A DNA stretch of 22,828 nt from an uncultured Bacilli bacterium (GTDB lineage Bacteria > Bacillota_I > Bacilli_A > RF39 > UBA660). Position numbers and translations under genes: made by a program. The notes beneath the pieces are model-generated. The model did no database searches and was not told the DNA's origin. It saw only the letters and a list, made by a program, of their open reading frames with translations. Shown here piece by piece: positions 14,302 to 20,921 of the stretch. The stretch covers positions 1 to 22,828 of the forward strand of contig CANRCS010000005.1 of the NCBI GenBank assembly GCA_947629195.1, in the 5' to 3' direction. Every line of letters starts with the position of its first letter. The stretch's first letter is position 1.

Positions 14302-14342
14302 ATAAAAATTTCTTATTTCTGTATAAGAGATTTTTATTTTTT
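14302..14342 (+). terminator. Terminator after pgsA
   Basis: ATAAAAATTTCTTAT (14302-14316) pairs with ATAAGAGATTTTTAT (14323-14337) with one wobble, a six-base loop and a T run to 14342. Confidence 0.85.
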
Positions 14343-14367
14343 GCTTAAAATTCTTTCAAAAAATTAA

Positions 14368-14381
14368 CGAACTAATGTTTG
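14368..14381 (+). promoter_or_regulatory. LexA (SOS) box of recA
   Basis: CGAACTAATGTTTG matches the Bacillus SOS consensus CGAACRNRYGTTYG at 13 of 14 positions. It lies ten bases before the -35 box of recA, so LexA binding would block the promoter until DNA damage. Confidence 0.82.
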
Positions 14382-14390
14382 CAAAAAGTA

Positions 14391-14420
14391 TTGACATTTG
14401 TGTAAGTTATGAATTATAAT
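14391..14420 (+). promoter_or_regulatory. SigA-type promoter of recA
   Basis: TTGACA (14391-14396), 18 bases, TATAAT (14415-14420). An in-frame ATG at 14409 lies inside this promoter and cannot be the start. Confidence 0.88.
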
Positions 14421-14450
14421 AGAGATGTATTAAAGAAAGGATTGAAACAA

Positions 14451-15491
14451 ATGGCAAAGACAACAACAGTCAAAGACAAGACTTTAGAACAAGTATTATT
14501 AGATATTGAAAAACAATTTGGAAAAGGTTCAGTAATGAAATTAGGTGAAACTGAACATAGAAAAATGGATGTATGTCCATCTGGTTCGTTAACCTTAGAT
14601 ATAGCACTTGGTGTAGGAGGATATCCAAAAGGAAGAATTATAGAAATATATGGACCAGAATCTAGTGGTAAAACAACATTCGCATTACATGCAATTGCAG
14701 AAATTCAAAAACAAGGTGGAAAAGCTGCATTTATAGATGCAGAACATGCCCTTGACCCAATATATGCTAAAAATTTAGGTGTAGATATAAATGAATTATT
14801 ATTATCTCAACCAGATACTGGTGAACAAGCATTAGAAATATGTGAAGCATTAGTTAGAAGTGAAGCAATAGGAATAATAGTAATAGATTCAGTAGCTGCT
14901 CTTGTTCCTCAAGCAGAAATCGAAGGAGAAATGGGAGATTCTCATGTTGGACTTCAAGCAAGATTAATGTCTCAAGCATTAAGAAAATTATCTGGAACTA
15001 TAAGCAAAACTAATACAATTGCAATATTCATTAATCAATTAAGAGAAAAAGTAGGAGTTATGTTTGGAAATCCAGAAACTACTCCAGGTGGTAGAGCACT
15101 TAAATTTTATTCTAGTGTTAGACTAGATATAAGAAGAGCAGAACAAATAAAACAAGGAACAGATGTTATTGGTAATAGAACAGTAATTAAAGTAGTTAAA
15201 AATAAAGTAGCTCCTCCATTTAAAGTTGCAGAAGTTGAAATCATGTATGGTGAGGGTGTATCTAAAGAAGGAGAAATAATAGATTTAGCAGCAAATATTG
15301 GAATATTAGATAAATCTGGTGCATGGTATGCATATAAAGGTGAAAAAATAGGTCAAGGTAAAGAAAATGTAAAATTATTCTTAAAACAACATCCTGATAT
15401 ATTTAATGAATTAGACAAAAAAGTTAGAGAACATTATGATATAAGTAGAGATGATTCAAAATCTAATAAAAATGAAAAAGAAGAAGAATAA
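14451..15491 (+). CDS. recA: Recombinase RecA
   Basis: ATP-dependent strand-exchange protein; it also triggers LexA self-cleavage. 346 residues, the normal length. The Walker A loop is GPESSGKTT (residues 68-76). Walker B is IIVIDSVAAL, followed by the GEMGDSHVGLQARLMSQALR signature. The DNA-binding loop 2 region is TTPGGRALKFY. The C-terminus is acidic and Lys-rich (DDSKSNKNEKEEE). I start at the ATG at 14451 (MAKTTTVKDK), with AAAGG ten bases upstream; the earlier in-frame ATG at 14409 is within the promoter. Regulated by the SOS box at 14368. It is monocistronic, bounded by a terminator before and a hairpin after. Confidence 0.97.
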   Translation: MAKTTTVKDKTLEQVLLDIEKQFGKGSVMKLGETEHRKMDVCPSGSLTLDIALGVGGYPKGRIIEIYGPESSGKTTFALHAIAEIQKQGGKAAFIDAEHALDPIYAKNLGVDINELLLSQPDTGEQALEICEALVRSEAIGIIVIDSVAALVPQAEIEGEMGDSHVGLQARLMSQALRKLSGTISKTNTIAIFINQLREKVGVMFGNPETTPGGRALKFYSSVRLDIRRAEQIKQGTDVIGNRTVIKVVKNKVAPPFKVAEVEIMYGEGVSKEGEIIDLAANIGILDKSGAWYAYKGEKIGQGKENVKLFLKQHPDIFNELDKKVREHYDISRDDSKSNKNEKEEE

Positions 15492-15513
15492 AAATACTTA
15501 AAATGAAGTCATA

Positions 15514-15547
15514 ATAAGAACAGAAGATTAATTTTTTCTGTTCTTAT
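15514..15547 (+). terminator. Hairpin after recA without a T run
   Basis: A perfect 12-bp stem, ATAAGAACAGAA (15514-15525) with TTCTGTTCTTAT (15536-15547), and a ten-base loop. No T run follows (AATAGTTTAAA), so it may be a weak terminator or an mRNA end-protecting hairpin. Confidence 0.5.
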
Positions 15548-15573
15548 AATAGTTTAAAATCCTAAAATATATT

Positions 15574-15602
15574 TTGACTATGTCATATAATTATTGTATA
15601 AT
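15574..15602 (+). promoter_or_regulatory. SigA-type promoter of the rhomboid gene
   Basis: TTGACT (15574-15579), 17 bases, TATAAT (15597-15602), followed by GGAGG (15623-15627) and the ATG at 15635. Confidence 0.87.
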
Positions 15603-15634
15603 TATATGCGTAGATGTTTATTGGAGGAATTAAT

Positions 15635-16771
15635 ATGCATGAAATAATAATAGATGAAAAAGAAGAAATGGTCATGAAATTGCTTCATTATTTTGTAACA
15701 TCACAAGGCTATAACCCAATTGTATTACATGGTGGTAAAGATGAAATATGGCTTGAAAATATGGATAATGATTATAAAATTGTTAGAATTGTTTCTGGAT
15801 ATATACATAATAATGAGCAATATGATTTAGATACATATAAAACAAAACAAATTGTTAAACAAATAAAGAAGAAAACATTCACATATAACATAAATACATT
15901 AAGTATATATGTAAATTTAGGTGATAATGTAAAAATGCATTCTTCTGAAAAAATAGATTGTGTATGTATAAAAGATATACAAGATGTAGATAAATATGAT
16001 TTACTAAAAACCTCATTCCCAAGTTTGAAGAAAAGTTTAAATATTAAAGAAAAAGGTGTTATTCTATTTGCAAAACTAACACAAGATATCAATAGGGCAA
16101 ATGAAGAAAAGGCAAAAAGAAATAACGATATTTTTGCTATTAAGAAACCATATATTACATATGCTTTGATTATTTTAAATGTACTTATATATATAATTGG
16201 TATGTTTGTAGGTCAAGATAATATGATATATAAGTTTGGTCTACATCCAGAATTAGTTAAAGCAGGAGAATATTACAGATTATTTACTTGTATGTTTTTA
16301 CATGGTGGAATTATACATTTATTATTTAATATGTATGCACTTTACATAATAGGAATTCAAGTAGAGAATTTCTTTAATAAATGGAAATATTCAATAATCT
16401 ATCTTGTCAGTGGAGTAGTTGGTGGACTATTTTCAATGATATTTACTAAAACATGGAGTGTTGGAGCATCAGGAGCAATATTTGGACTAATGGGTGCATT
16501 ATTATATTTTGGATATACTCATAGAGTATATTTAGGAACTGTCATAAAATCTCAAATAATACCTGTTATAGTAATTAATCTTATTATAGGATTTGCATCT
16601 CCAGGTATTGATAATGCTGCTCACATTGGAGGATTAATAGGTGGTATAATAGGTTCTATGGCACTTGGAGTAAAAGATAAAAAAGATACAGTTGACCAAG
16701 TAAATGGAATAATTATTACGACAATATTGATAGGATTCTTAATTTATGTTGCATTTTTTGCTATAAAATAA
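15635..16771 (+). CDS. Rhomboid-family intramembrane serine protease
   Basis: Cleaves membrane-spanning substrates within the bilayer. The first 165 residues are a soluble domain with no recognised motif; many Bacillota rhomboids (YqgP type) carry such an N-terminal cytosolic domain. Residues 185-375 hold six or seven membrane helices. The catalytic dyad is Ser279 in VGASGAIFGLMG and His330 in AAHIGGLIGG. The conserved loop region YRLFTCMFLHGGIIHLLFNM is present, including HLLFN. The start is the ATG at 15635 with GGAGG seven bases upstream; an in-frame ATG seven codons earlier lacks a ribosome site. It stands alone between its promoter and a strong terminator. Substrates are unknown. Confidence 0.93.
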   Translation: MHEIIIDEKEEMVMKLLHYFVTSQGYNPIVLHGGKDEIWLENMDNDYKIVRIVSGYIHNNEQYDLDTYKTKQIVKQIKKKTFTYNINTLSIYVNLGDNVKMHSSEKIDCVCIKDIQDVDKYDLLKTSFPSLKKSLNIKEKGVILFAKLTQDINRANEEKAKRNNDIFAIKKPYITYALIILNVLIYIIGMFVGQDNMIYKFGLHPELVKAGEYYRLFTCMFLHGGIIHLLFNMYALYIIGIQVENFFNKWKYSIIYLVSGVVGGLFSMIFTKTWSVGASGAIFGLMGALLYFGYTHRVYLGTVIKSQIIPVIVINLIIGFASPGIDNAAHIGGLIGGIIGSMALGVKDKKDTVDQVNGIIITTILIGFLIYVAFFAIK

Positions 16772-16811
16772 AAACAACTTAAAATTACAATCGTAATTCA
16801 AGTTGTTTTTT
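16771..16811. terminator. Bidirectional hairpin terminator
   Basis: AAAACAACTT (16771-16780) pairs with AAGTTGTTTT (16800-16809); an inner AATTAC/GTAATT pair extends the stem. T runs lie on both sides. It serves the rhomboid gene (+) and the lipoprotein gene ending at 16813 (-). Confidence 0.85.
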
Positions 16812-16812
16812 C

Positions 16813-17703
16813 TTATTTATCAGTAGTACTATCTTTATATAATTCTTTTCTTATTTTTTCTATATTTTCTTCCATAATAGATACATAAGTTGCATTTTCT
16901 TGTCTTTCTTTTTCTGTTAAAACAGACAAACTATGTAATGGAACAACCGTAACACCTGTTTTACTAACTATTTTTTTAATTGTATCATTTTGTTCTTCAT
17001 CGCTCTTAATAAATATGTATTCAATAGTTCCATCTTTGATTAATGAAATTGCATCATTTATTGTCTTTTCAGTTAAGTTTTCATTTTCTTCTAATGATAT
17101 AACATTTATTCCATATTTTTCTAGGAATTTAAAAACATCACTTGATACTAAAACTGTATTATTTTCTGCATGTTCAGCTGCTTCTTTTATTTTTACGTCT
17201 AATTCTGAAGCTTCGAGATTTAATTCATCATATTTTTCTTGTATTTCTTCTACTAAGTATGGATCTTTAATATAATCAGATAATCCATTTTTAATATTTT
17301 CTGCCAACATCAAGAAGTTAAATGGATCTAACCACAATTCTTCAACACCATTTTCATATTCCATACCACGAGCCGCATCAATTATTTTTATTTGCTTATT
17401 AGTATTTAAAAGTCTTATTGCATAATCTGGTTCATTACTTGTTCCATTGTAAATAAACAAATTATTATTACTAAAATCGTTTATTTGTTTATCCGTCAAA
17501 GTGTATTTTGATACGTTTATACCATCTGGATATATACTTCCAATTAATTCTGCATTATCTTCATATAAATATGATGTTATATATTCAATTGGATATACCG
17601 ATGTTTTAATTTTAATATTTTTCATAGTCTCATCTTCAAAACATCCTGTAAGAAGTAATGAACTAACAAGTATCGCACCTAATTTTATAATTTTATTTTT
17701 CAT
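16813..17703 (-). CDS. ZnuA-like substrate-binding lipoprotein lacking the metal-ligand histidines
   Basis: 296 residues, with a signal peptide and lipobox LLTGC (Cys21), so it is tethered outside the membrane. The body matches cluster A-I (ZnuA/TroA) metal-binding proteins of ABC importers in layout: IKTSVYPIEYI near the start, a central ELWLDPFNFLMLAENI segment, a long linking helix, then SDVFKFLEKYGINVISL. The three usual His ligands are all replaced: by Ser65 where GxxxHxYxPT is expected, Glu122 before WLDP, and Ser187/Ser188 before VFKFLEKYG. No permease or ATPase gene is nearby. GGAGG lies six bases before the ATG, inside the 3' end of yidD, which it overlaps by 11 bases. The fold call is good; metal binding is doubtful. 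Confidence 0.8.
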   Translation of the reverse strand: MKNKIIKLGAILVSSLLLTGCFEDETMKNIKIKTSVYPIEYITSYLYEDNAELIGSIYPDGINVSKYTLTDKQINDFSNNNLFIYNGTSNEPDYAIRLLNTNKQIKIIDAARGMEYENGVEELWLDPFNFLMLAENIKNGLSDYIKDPYLVEEIQEKYDELNLEASELDVKIKEAAEHAENNTVLVSSDVFKFLEKYGINVISLEENENLTEKTINDAISLIKDGTIEYIFIKSDEEQNDTIKKIVSKTGVTVVPLHSLSVLTEKERQENATYVSIMEENIEKIRKELYKDSTTDK

Positions 17704-17923
17704 TTTTCCTCCTTATTTCTGGTACTGGGTCATACCCATAACTACCAAGTGGATTACACCTAATTATTCTTTTAATTGTTAAAATACTTCCTTTTATACA
17801 ACCATGCTTATTAATAGCTTCTATCCCATAATTTGAACATGTTGGTATATGCCTACACATATTATGCCATGGTCCTGGGATACTTTGATAAACTTTTATC
17901 AAACCTATTAAAACCTTTTTCAT
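17693..17923 (-). CDS. yidD: YidD, membrane protein insertion efficiency factor
   Basis: Small peripheral protein that aids YidC-type membrane protein insertion. 76 residues; the family signature is clear: CRHIPTCSNYGIEAINKHG, then RIIRCNPL and GYDPVP. The three conserved cysteines are present, and the N-terminus is an amphipathic helix (VLIGLIKVYQSI). I use the ATG at 17923, with GGTGG just upstream; a TTG one codon earlier is less likely. It overlaps the lipoprotein gene by 11 bases, so the two are translated from one mRNA. The usual neighbours (rpmH, rnpA, yidC) are not here. It diverges from rnc. Confidence 0.95.
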   Translation of the reverse strand: MKKVLIGLIKVYQSIPGPWHNMCRHIPTCSNYGIEAINKHGCIKGSILTIKRIIRCNPLGSYGYDPVPEIRRKNEK

Positions 17924-17975
17924 CAAACCACCATATATACATTTTACTATTTTTTTTAGTATTTTAAAACAAGAT

Positions 17976-18004
17976 TTGATAAAAAAGTGATTTTAATATA
18001 TAAT
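17976..18004 (+). promoter_or_regulatory. SigA-type promoter of rnc
   Basis: TTGATA (17976-17981), 17 bases, TATAAT (17999-18004). A weak divergent candidate for yidD (TTGTTT, 17 bases, TAGTAA) lies at 17972-17944 on the minus strand. Confidence 0.8.
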
Positions 18005-18021
18005 TATTATAGGTGGTTTAC

Positions 18022-18687
18022 ATGAATTTTTTAAGAAAATATAATATAGTTCCTAAAAATATTGAATATTATAATATTGCTTTTACACATACTTCTTATT
18101 CTAATGAACATAATTTAAATTATAATTATGAAAGATTGGAGTTTTTAGGTGATGCAATTTTAGAATTAGTAGTTACTGATTATCTATATAGAAACGAAAA
18201 CGCTAAAGAAGGAGAAATGACAAAATTAAGAGCAAGTTACGTATGTGAGAATGCACTATATGAATATGCAAAAGAAATAGAACTTAACAATTTTATAAAA
18301 GTAGGAAACGGTGAAAGAAAATCAGGTGGACAAAATAAGAAAGTTATAATGGCTGATGTTTTTGAAGCATTACTAGGTGCGATATATTTAGATTTAGGAT
18401 ATGATAAAGTTAAAGAATTTGTTGAAACAGTAGTTTTTCCACATATAAAAAATAAAGAAAATAATGACTTTTTAAGAGATTATAAATCAGAACTTCAAGA
18501 AGTAGTTCAAACTTCAAGAAAATCAGTAATATATGAAGTAGTTAATGAAAGTGGACCTGCTCATAATAAAACTTTTGAAGTAGTCGCAAAAGTCGAAGGA
18601 ATTGTTTATGGAAAAGCAAAAGCAGGTTCTAAAAAAGAAGCAGAACAACTTGCTGCAAAGGAAGCACTTTCAAAAAAGGCAAACTAA
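18022..18687 (+). CDS. rnc: Ribonuclease III
   Basis: Double-strand-specific endoribonuclease for rRNA and mRNA processing. 221 residues. The catalytic signature is ERLEFLGDA (residues 37-45; Glu40, Asp44), with the second pair of acidic ligands, Asp112 and Glu115, in ADVFEALLGAIYLD. A double-stranded-RNA-binding domain fills residues 150-220 (DYKSELQEVVQ ... AGSKKEAEQLAAKEAL). I start at the ATG at 18022 (MNFLRKYNIV), five bases after AGGTGG. The N-terminus is short, as in many AT-rich Gram-positives. Monocistronic: smc and acpP, common neighbours in Bacillota, are not adjacent. Confidence 0.96.
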   Translation: MNFLRKYNIVPKNIEYYNIAFTHTSYSNEHNLNYNYERLEFLGDAILELVVTDYLYRNENAKEGEMTKLRASYVCENALYEYAKEIELNNFIKVGNGERKSGGQNKKVIMADVFEALLGAIYLDLGYDKVKEFVETVVFPHIKNKENNDFLRDYKSELQEVVQTSRKSVIYEVVNESGPAHNKTFEVVAKVEGIVYGKAKAGSKKEAEQLAAKEALSKKAN

Positions 18688-18720
18688 AAAAATTAAAACA
18701 TTGATTTGTTTTAATTTTTT
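18687..18720. terminator. Bidirectional hairpin terminator
   Basis: AAAAAATTAAAACA (18687-18700) pairs perfectly with TGTTTTAATTTTTT (18707-18720) over a six-base loop. It lies between the converging rnc and 18711 genes; the second arm overlaps the end of the latter. Confidence 0.82.
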
Positions 18721-18971
18721 AAATACCTATTTTTAGCTTCTACATATAATGTTTCAATCTTATTATAGGTAAGCGGTCTAACTTTAGTTTTAATATCCTC
18801 TAAAATCGGCCTTGGATTACCATGAACGAAAGTTCTCCAATGATTTTTAATAGTATCATAAATTATATTAAGTTCATTGCTATTTAATTCAATACCTTGT
18901 TTAAAAGCAAATTCTTTTATTTGTTTTAATTCAAGTTTATTGACATAGTCATTAATTAAATAATCGTACAT
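18711..18971 (-). CDS. Small conserved-looking cytosolic protein, possibly DUF2624-like
   Basis: 86 residues, all helical by eye, no signal or membrane segment. The first half (LINDYVNKLELKQIKEFAFK, then LNSNELNIIYDTIKNHW) recalls the short DUF2624/YqfT proteins of Bacilli, which have a similar KQYGI-L-x-E core; this is a weak impression, not an alignment. The ATG at 18971 has GGTGAT eight bases upstream. It has its own leader and converges on rnc. No function can be given. Confidence 0.7.
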   Translation of the reverse strand: MYDYLINDYVNKLELKQIKEFAFKQGIELNSNELNIIYDTIKNHWRTFVHGNPRPILEDIKTKVRPLTYNKIETLYVEAKNRYLKN

Positions 18972-19039
18972 TTTATATCACCATTATATAATATGAATAA
19001 AAGTGAAAATAATTACTTACATAATATAGCCATATTTTA

Positions 19040-19090
19040 TTTGACAATATTTATTTGAAATGTTAATATAAACATCAATTGTTAGGTGGT
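19040..19090 (+). repeat. First copy of a 51-bp direct repeat holding promoter and ribosome site
   Basis: Identical to 19919-19969. It contains TTGACA (19041-19046), 17 bases, then TGTTAATAT, an extended -10 ending at 19069, and AGGTGG (19084-19089) as ribosome site. The whole control region was copied with the gene. Confidence 0.9.
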
Positions 19091-19095
19091 GTATT

Positions 19096-19869
19096 ATGGA
19101 AGAAAATGAATATTTTAAATTAAGTATTTCAAGGGTTTTTGATAGGTTACTAAGTTCATCTCAAAAAGATGATGAAGTAACTCTAAATGATATTACACGT
19201 TGTCAAAGTATATTATTAAAAGAAAGAGAAATACAAGAAGATTTAATAAGAAAAAAAATTTGTAAGAAACTTAATGTTGATTTCTGTTATTCACCTAAAA
19301 TCTGGTATACTAATAATGATAATATATTTAGGTTTACTGTAAAAGAAAAATTAACTCTAACTTCTGATTATGACATAGATATGGAATTAATAAAAAATGA
19401 AAACGGTGAGTTATCTATATTTAAATCAACAAATTCAGAATATGCTTTTGATATTTTAAATACTTCTAAGGAAGAAGTAAATGAATATTATAATTTTAAA
19501 GAAGAAGAAAGGTTAATGTATGAATCAAAATATTATAATATTAATATAGACTCTAATACTAAAATAATTGTTAATTTAAATTTTTTACATATTTTTCTTG
19601 GCATATATTCTATGCTCTGTGAAATAATGTGGTTAACTAAGTGGTATCATGATAATGAATTTAAAATTGATGTAAGATATCCAGAATGTTTTTATGAAAA
19701 TATAAATTCATTAATTAATAATAATCTATTTATAAAAATAAAAGATTTACCACCATATATGCAAGAAAAGTTATATACTATTAGAAAAGAACAACTTAAC
19801 AACATAAGGGAAAATAAAGATAAAATTAATAAATTAATATTAAAAAGTAAAAAACAAAAACATAAATGA
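19096..19869 (+). CDS. Unknown protein, first member of a tandem duplicate pair
   Basis: 257 residues, no signal peptide or confident membrane helix; a hydrophobic stretch (FLHIFLGIYSMLCEIMWL) near residue 160-178 is the only candidate. The N-terminus MEENEYFKLSISRVFDRLL, the middle EEVNEYYNFKEEE and NINIDSNTKII, and the C-terminal FIKIKDLPPYMQEKLY and INKLILKSKKQKH are shared with the next gene. Between these, the sequence differs strongly. The C-terminus is very basic, which might suit RNA, DNA or ribosome contact. The ATG at 19096 has AGGTGG seven bases upstream. No family is recognised. It ends in a terminator, so the pair is transcribed separately. Confidence 0.85.
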   Translation: MEENEYFKLSISRVFDRLLSSSQKDDEVTLNDITRCQSILLKEREIQEDLIRKKICKKLNVDFCYSPKIWYTNNDNIFRFTVKEKLTLTSDYDIDMELIKNENGELSIFKSTNSEYAFDILNTSKEEVNEYYNFKEEERLMYESKYYNINIDSNTKIIVNLNFLHIFLGIYSMLCEIMWLTKWYHDNEFKIDVRYPECFYENINSLINNNLFIKIKDLPPYMQEKLYTIRKEQLNNIRENKDKINKLILKSKKQKHK

Positions 19870-19906
19870 AGATTAGTATGTTAAAATCTTTATTCATGCT
19901 TTTTTT
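19861..19906 (+). terminator. Terminator after the first duplicate gene
   Basis: CATAAATGAAGATT (19861-19874) pairs with AATCTTTATTCATG (19885-19898) with one mismatch and one wobble, followed by a T run (19900-19906). Confidence 0.75.
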
Positions 19907-19918
19907 AAAACTTCATGT

Positions 19919-19969
19919 TTGACAATATTTATTTGAAATGTTAATATAAACATCAATTGTTAGGTGGTA
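19919..19969 (+). repeat. Second copy of the 51-bp promoter repeat
   Basis: Identical to 19040-19090, 879 bases further on. TTGACA at 19919-19924, extended -10 TGTTAATAT ending at 19947. Confidence 0.9.
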
Positions 19970-19973
19970 TCTT

Positions 19974-20723
19974 ATGGAAGAAAATGAATATTTTAAATTA
20001 GGTATTTCAAGGGTTTTCGATAAATTATTATGTACATCACAAAAAGATGATGAAGTAACTCTATTTGATATTATAACTTGCCAAAATATATTGTCAAAAG
20101 AAGATGAAATTAAAGAAAAAGTAATAAGAAAAAACATTTGCCAAAAACTTAATGTTGAATACTGTTATATACCTGGTATTGTTTATAATAATACACTTAG
20201 CTTTTATATAAAAAAGTATTTGTGTTCAGATTTTAGTGTATGTGTAGAATTAACAAAAGATGAAGAAAATGAATTATTAATATTAGAATCGACAAGTCAA
20301 GAATATACTTCTAAAATTTTGGATAATGCAAAAGAAGAAGTAAATGAATATTATAATTTTAAAGAAGAAGAAACATTAACGTTTATAGAGAAAAAGTATA
20401 ACATCAATATAGATTCTAATACCAATATAATTATTAAATTAAATAGTACAAGTATTGAACTATACATATATTTTGAAAATAAACTAATAATGTATATAGA
20501 AAGTTGGTATAGAGATTACAAATTTGATACAAAGCATTCTAAACTTACACATAAAGATATAAAATTGTTAATCGACAACTTATTTATAAAAATAAAAGAT
20601 TTACCACCATATATGCAAGAAAAATTATATGACATTAGAAAGAAACAAATTGATCATAAAGAAAAAAATAGAGAAAAGATTAATAAATTAATATTAAAAA
20701 GTAAAAAGCAAAAACATTTTTAA
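19974..20723 (+). CDS. Unknown protein, second member of the tandem duplicate pair
   Basis: 249 residues. It shares the N-terminal 30 residues (MEENEYFKLGISRVFDKLL), the VTLxDIxxCQxIL segment, NEYYNFKEEE, NINIDSNTNII, and the C-terminal FIKIKDLPPYMQEKLY to KSKKQKH block with the gene before it. The regions at about residues 70-110 and 150-195 differ, and the hydrophobic stretch of the first copy is replaced by TSIELYIYFENKLIMYIESW. The same control region and ribosome site are present (ATG at 19974). It ends in a short terminator. Function unknown; possible explanations are diversification of two domain faces or antigen-like variation. Confidence 0.85.
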   Translation: MEENEYFKLGISRVFDKLLCTSQKDDEVTLFDIITCQNILSKEDEIKEKVIRKNICQKLNVEYCYIPGIVYNNTLSFYIKKYLCSDFSVCVELTKDEENELLILESTSQEYTSKILDNAKEEVNEYYNFKEEETLTFIEKKYNINIDSNTNIIIKLNSTSIELYIYFENKLIMYIESWYRDYKFDTKHSKLTHKDIKLLIDNLFIKIKDLPPYMQEKLYDIRKKQIDHKEKNREKINKLILKSKKQKHF

Positions 20724-20733
20724 AGTTTTTAAA

Positions 20734-20760
20734 AAGTGGGTAAAATCTCACTTATTTTTT
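20734..20760 (+). terminator. Terminator after the second duplicate gene
   Basis: AAGTGGG (20734-20740) pairs with CTCACTT (20747-20753) with one wobble and a six-base loop, then ATTTTTT. Confidence 0.75.
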
Positions 20761-20921
20761 AATATAGAATAATACTTATAATAGACTTAGTAAATAAATT
20801 TTAGTAAAATAAATAATTAATATTGTGTAATTATTAGTTCTTTGATAATATATTTTTATGAAAGAATGTTATAAATATGTACAAACTAATATATATATAA
20901 TATAGAAACATGGTGATATTA

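Noticed and set aside
14409..14450. Fourteen-residue N-terminal extension of RecA
   Set aside because: The ATG at 14409 sits between the -35 and -10 boxes, so it would not be in the mRNA.
15772..16092. 106-codon antisense frame in the rhomboid gene
   Set aside because: Composition is that of reversed AT-rich coding sequence; no start context and no family resemblance.
17015..17782. Plus-strand frames opposite the ZnuA-like and yidD genes
   Set aside because: They are shadows of genes with clear signal peptide and YidD signature on the other strand.
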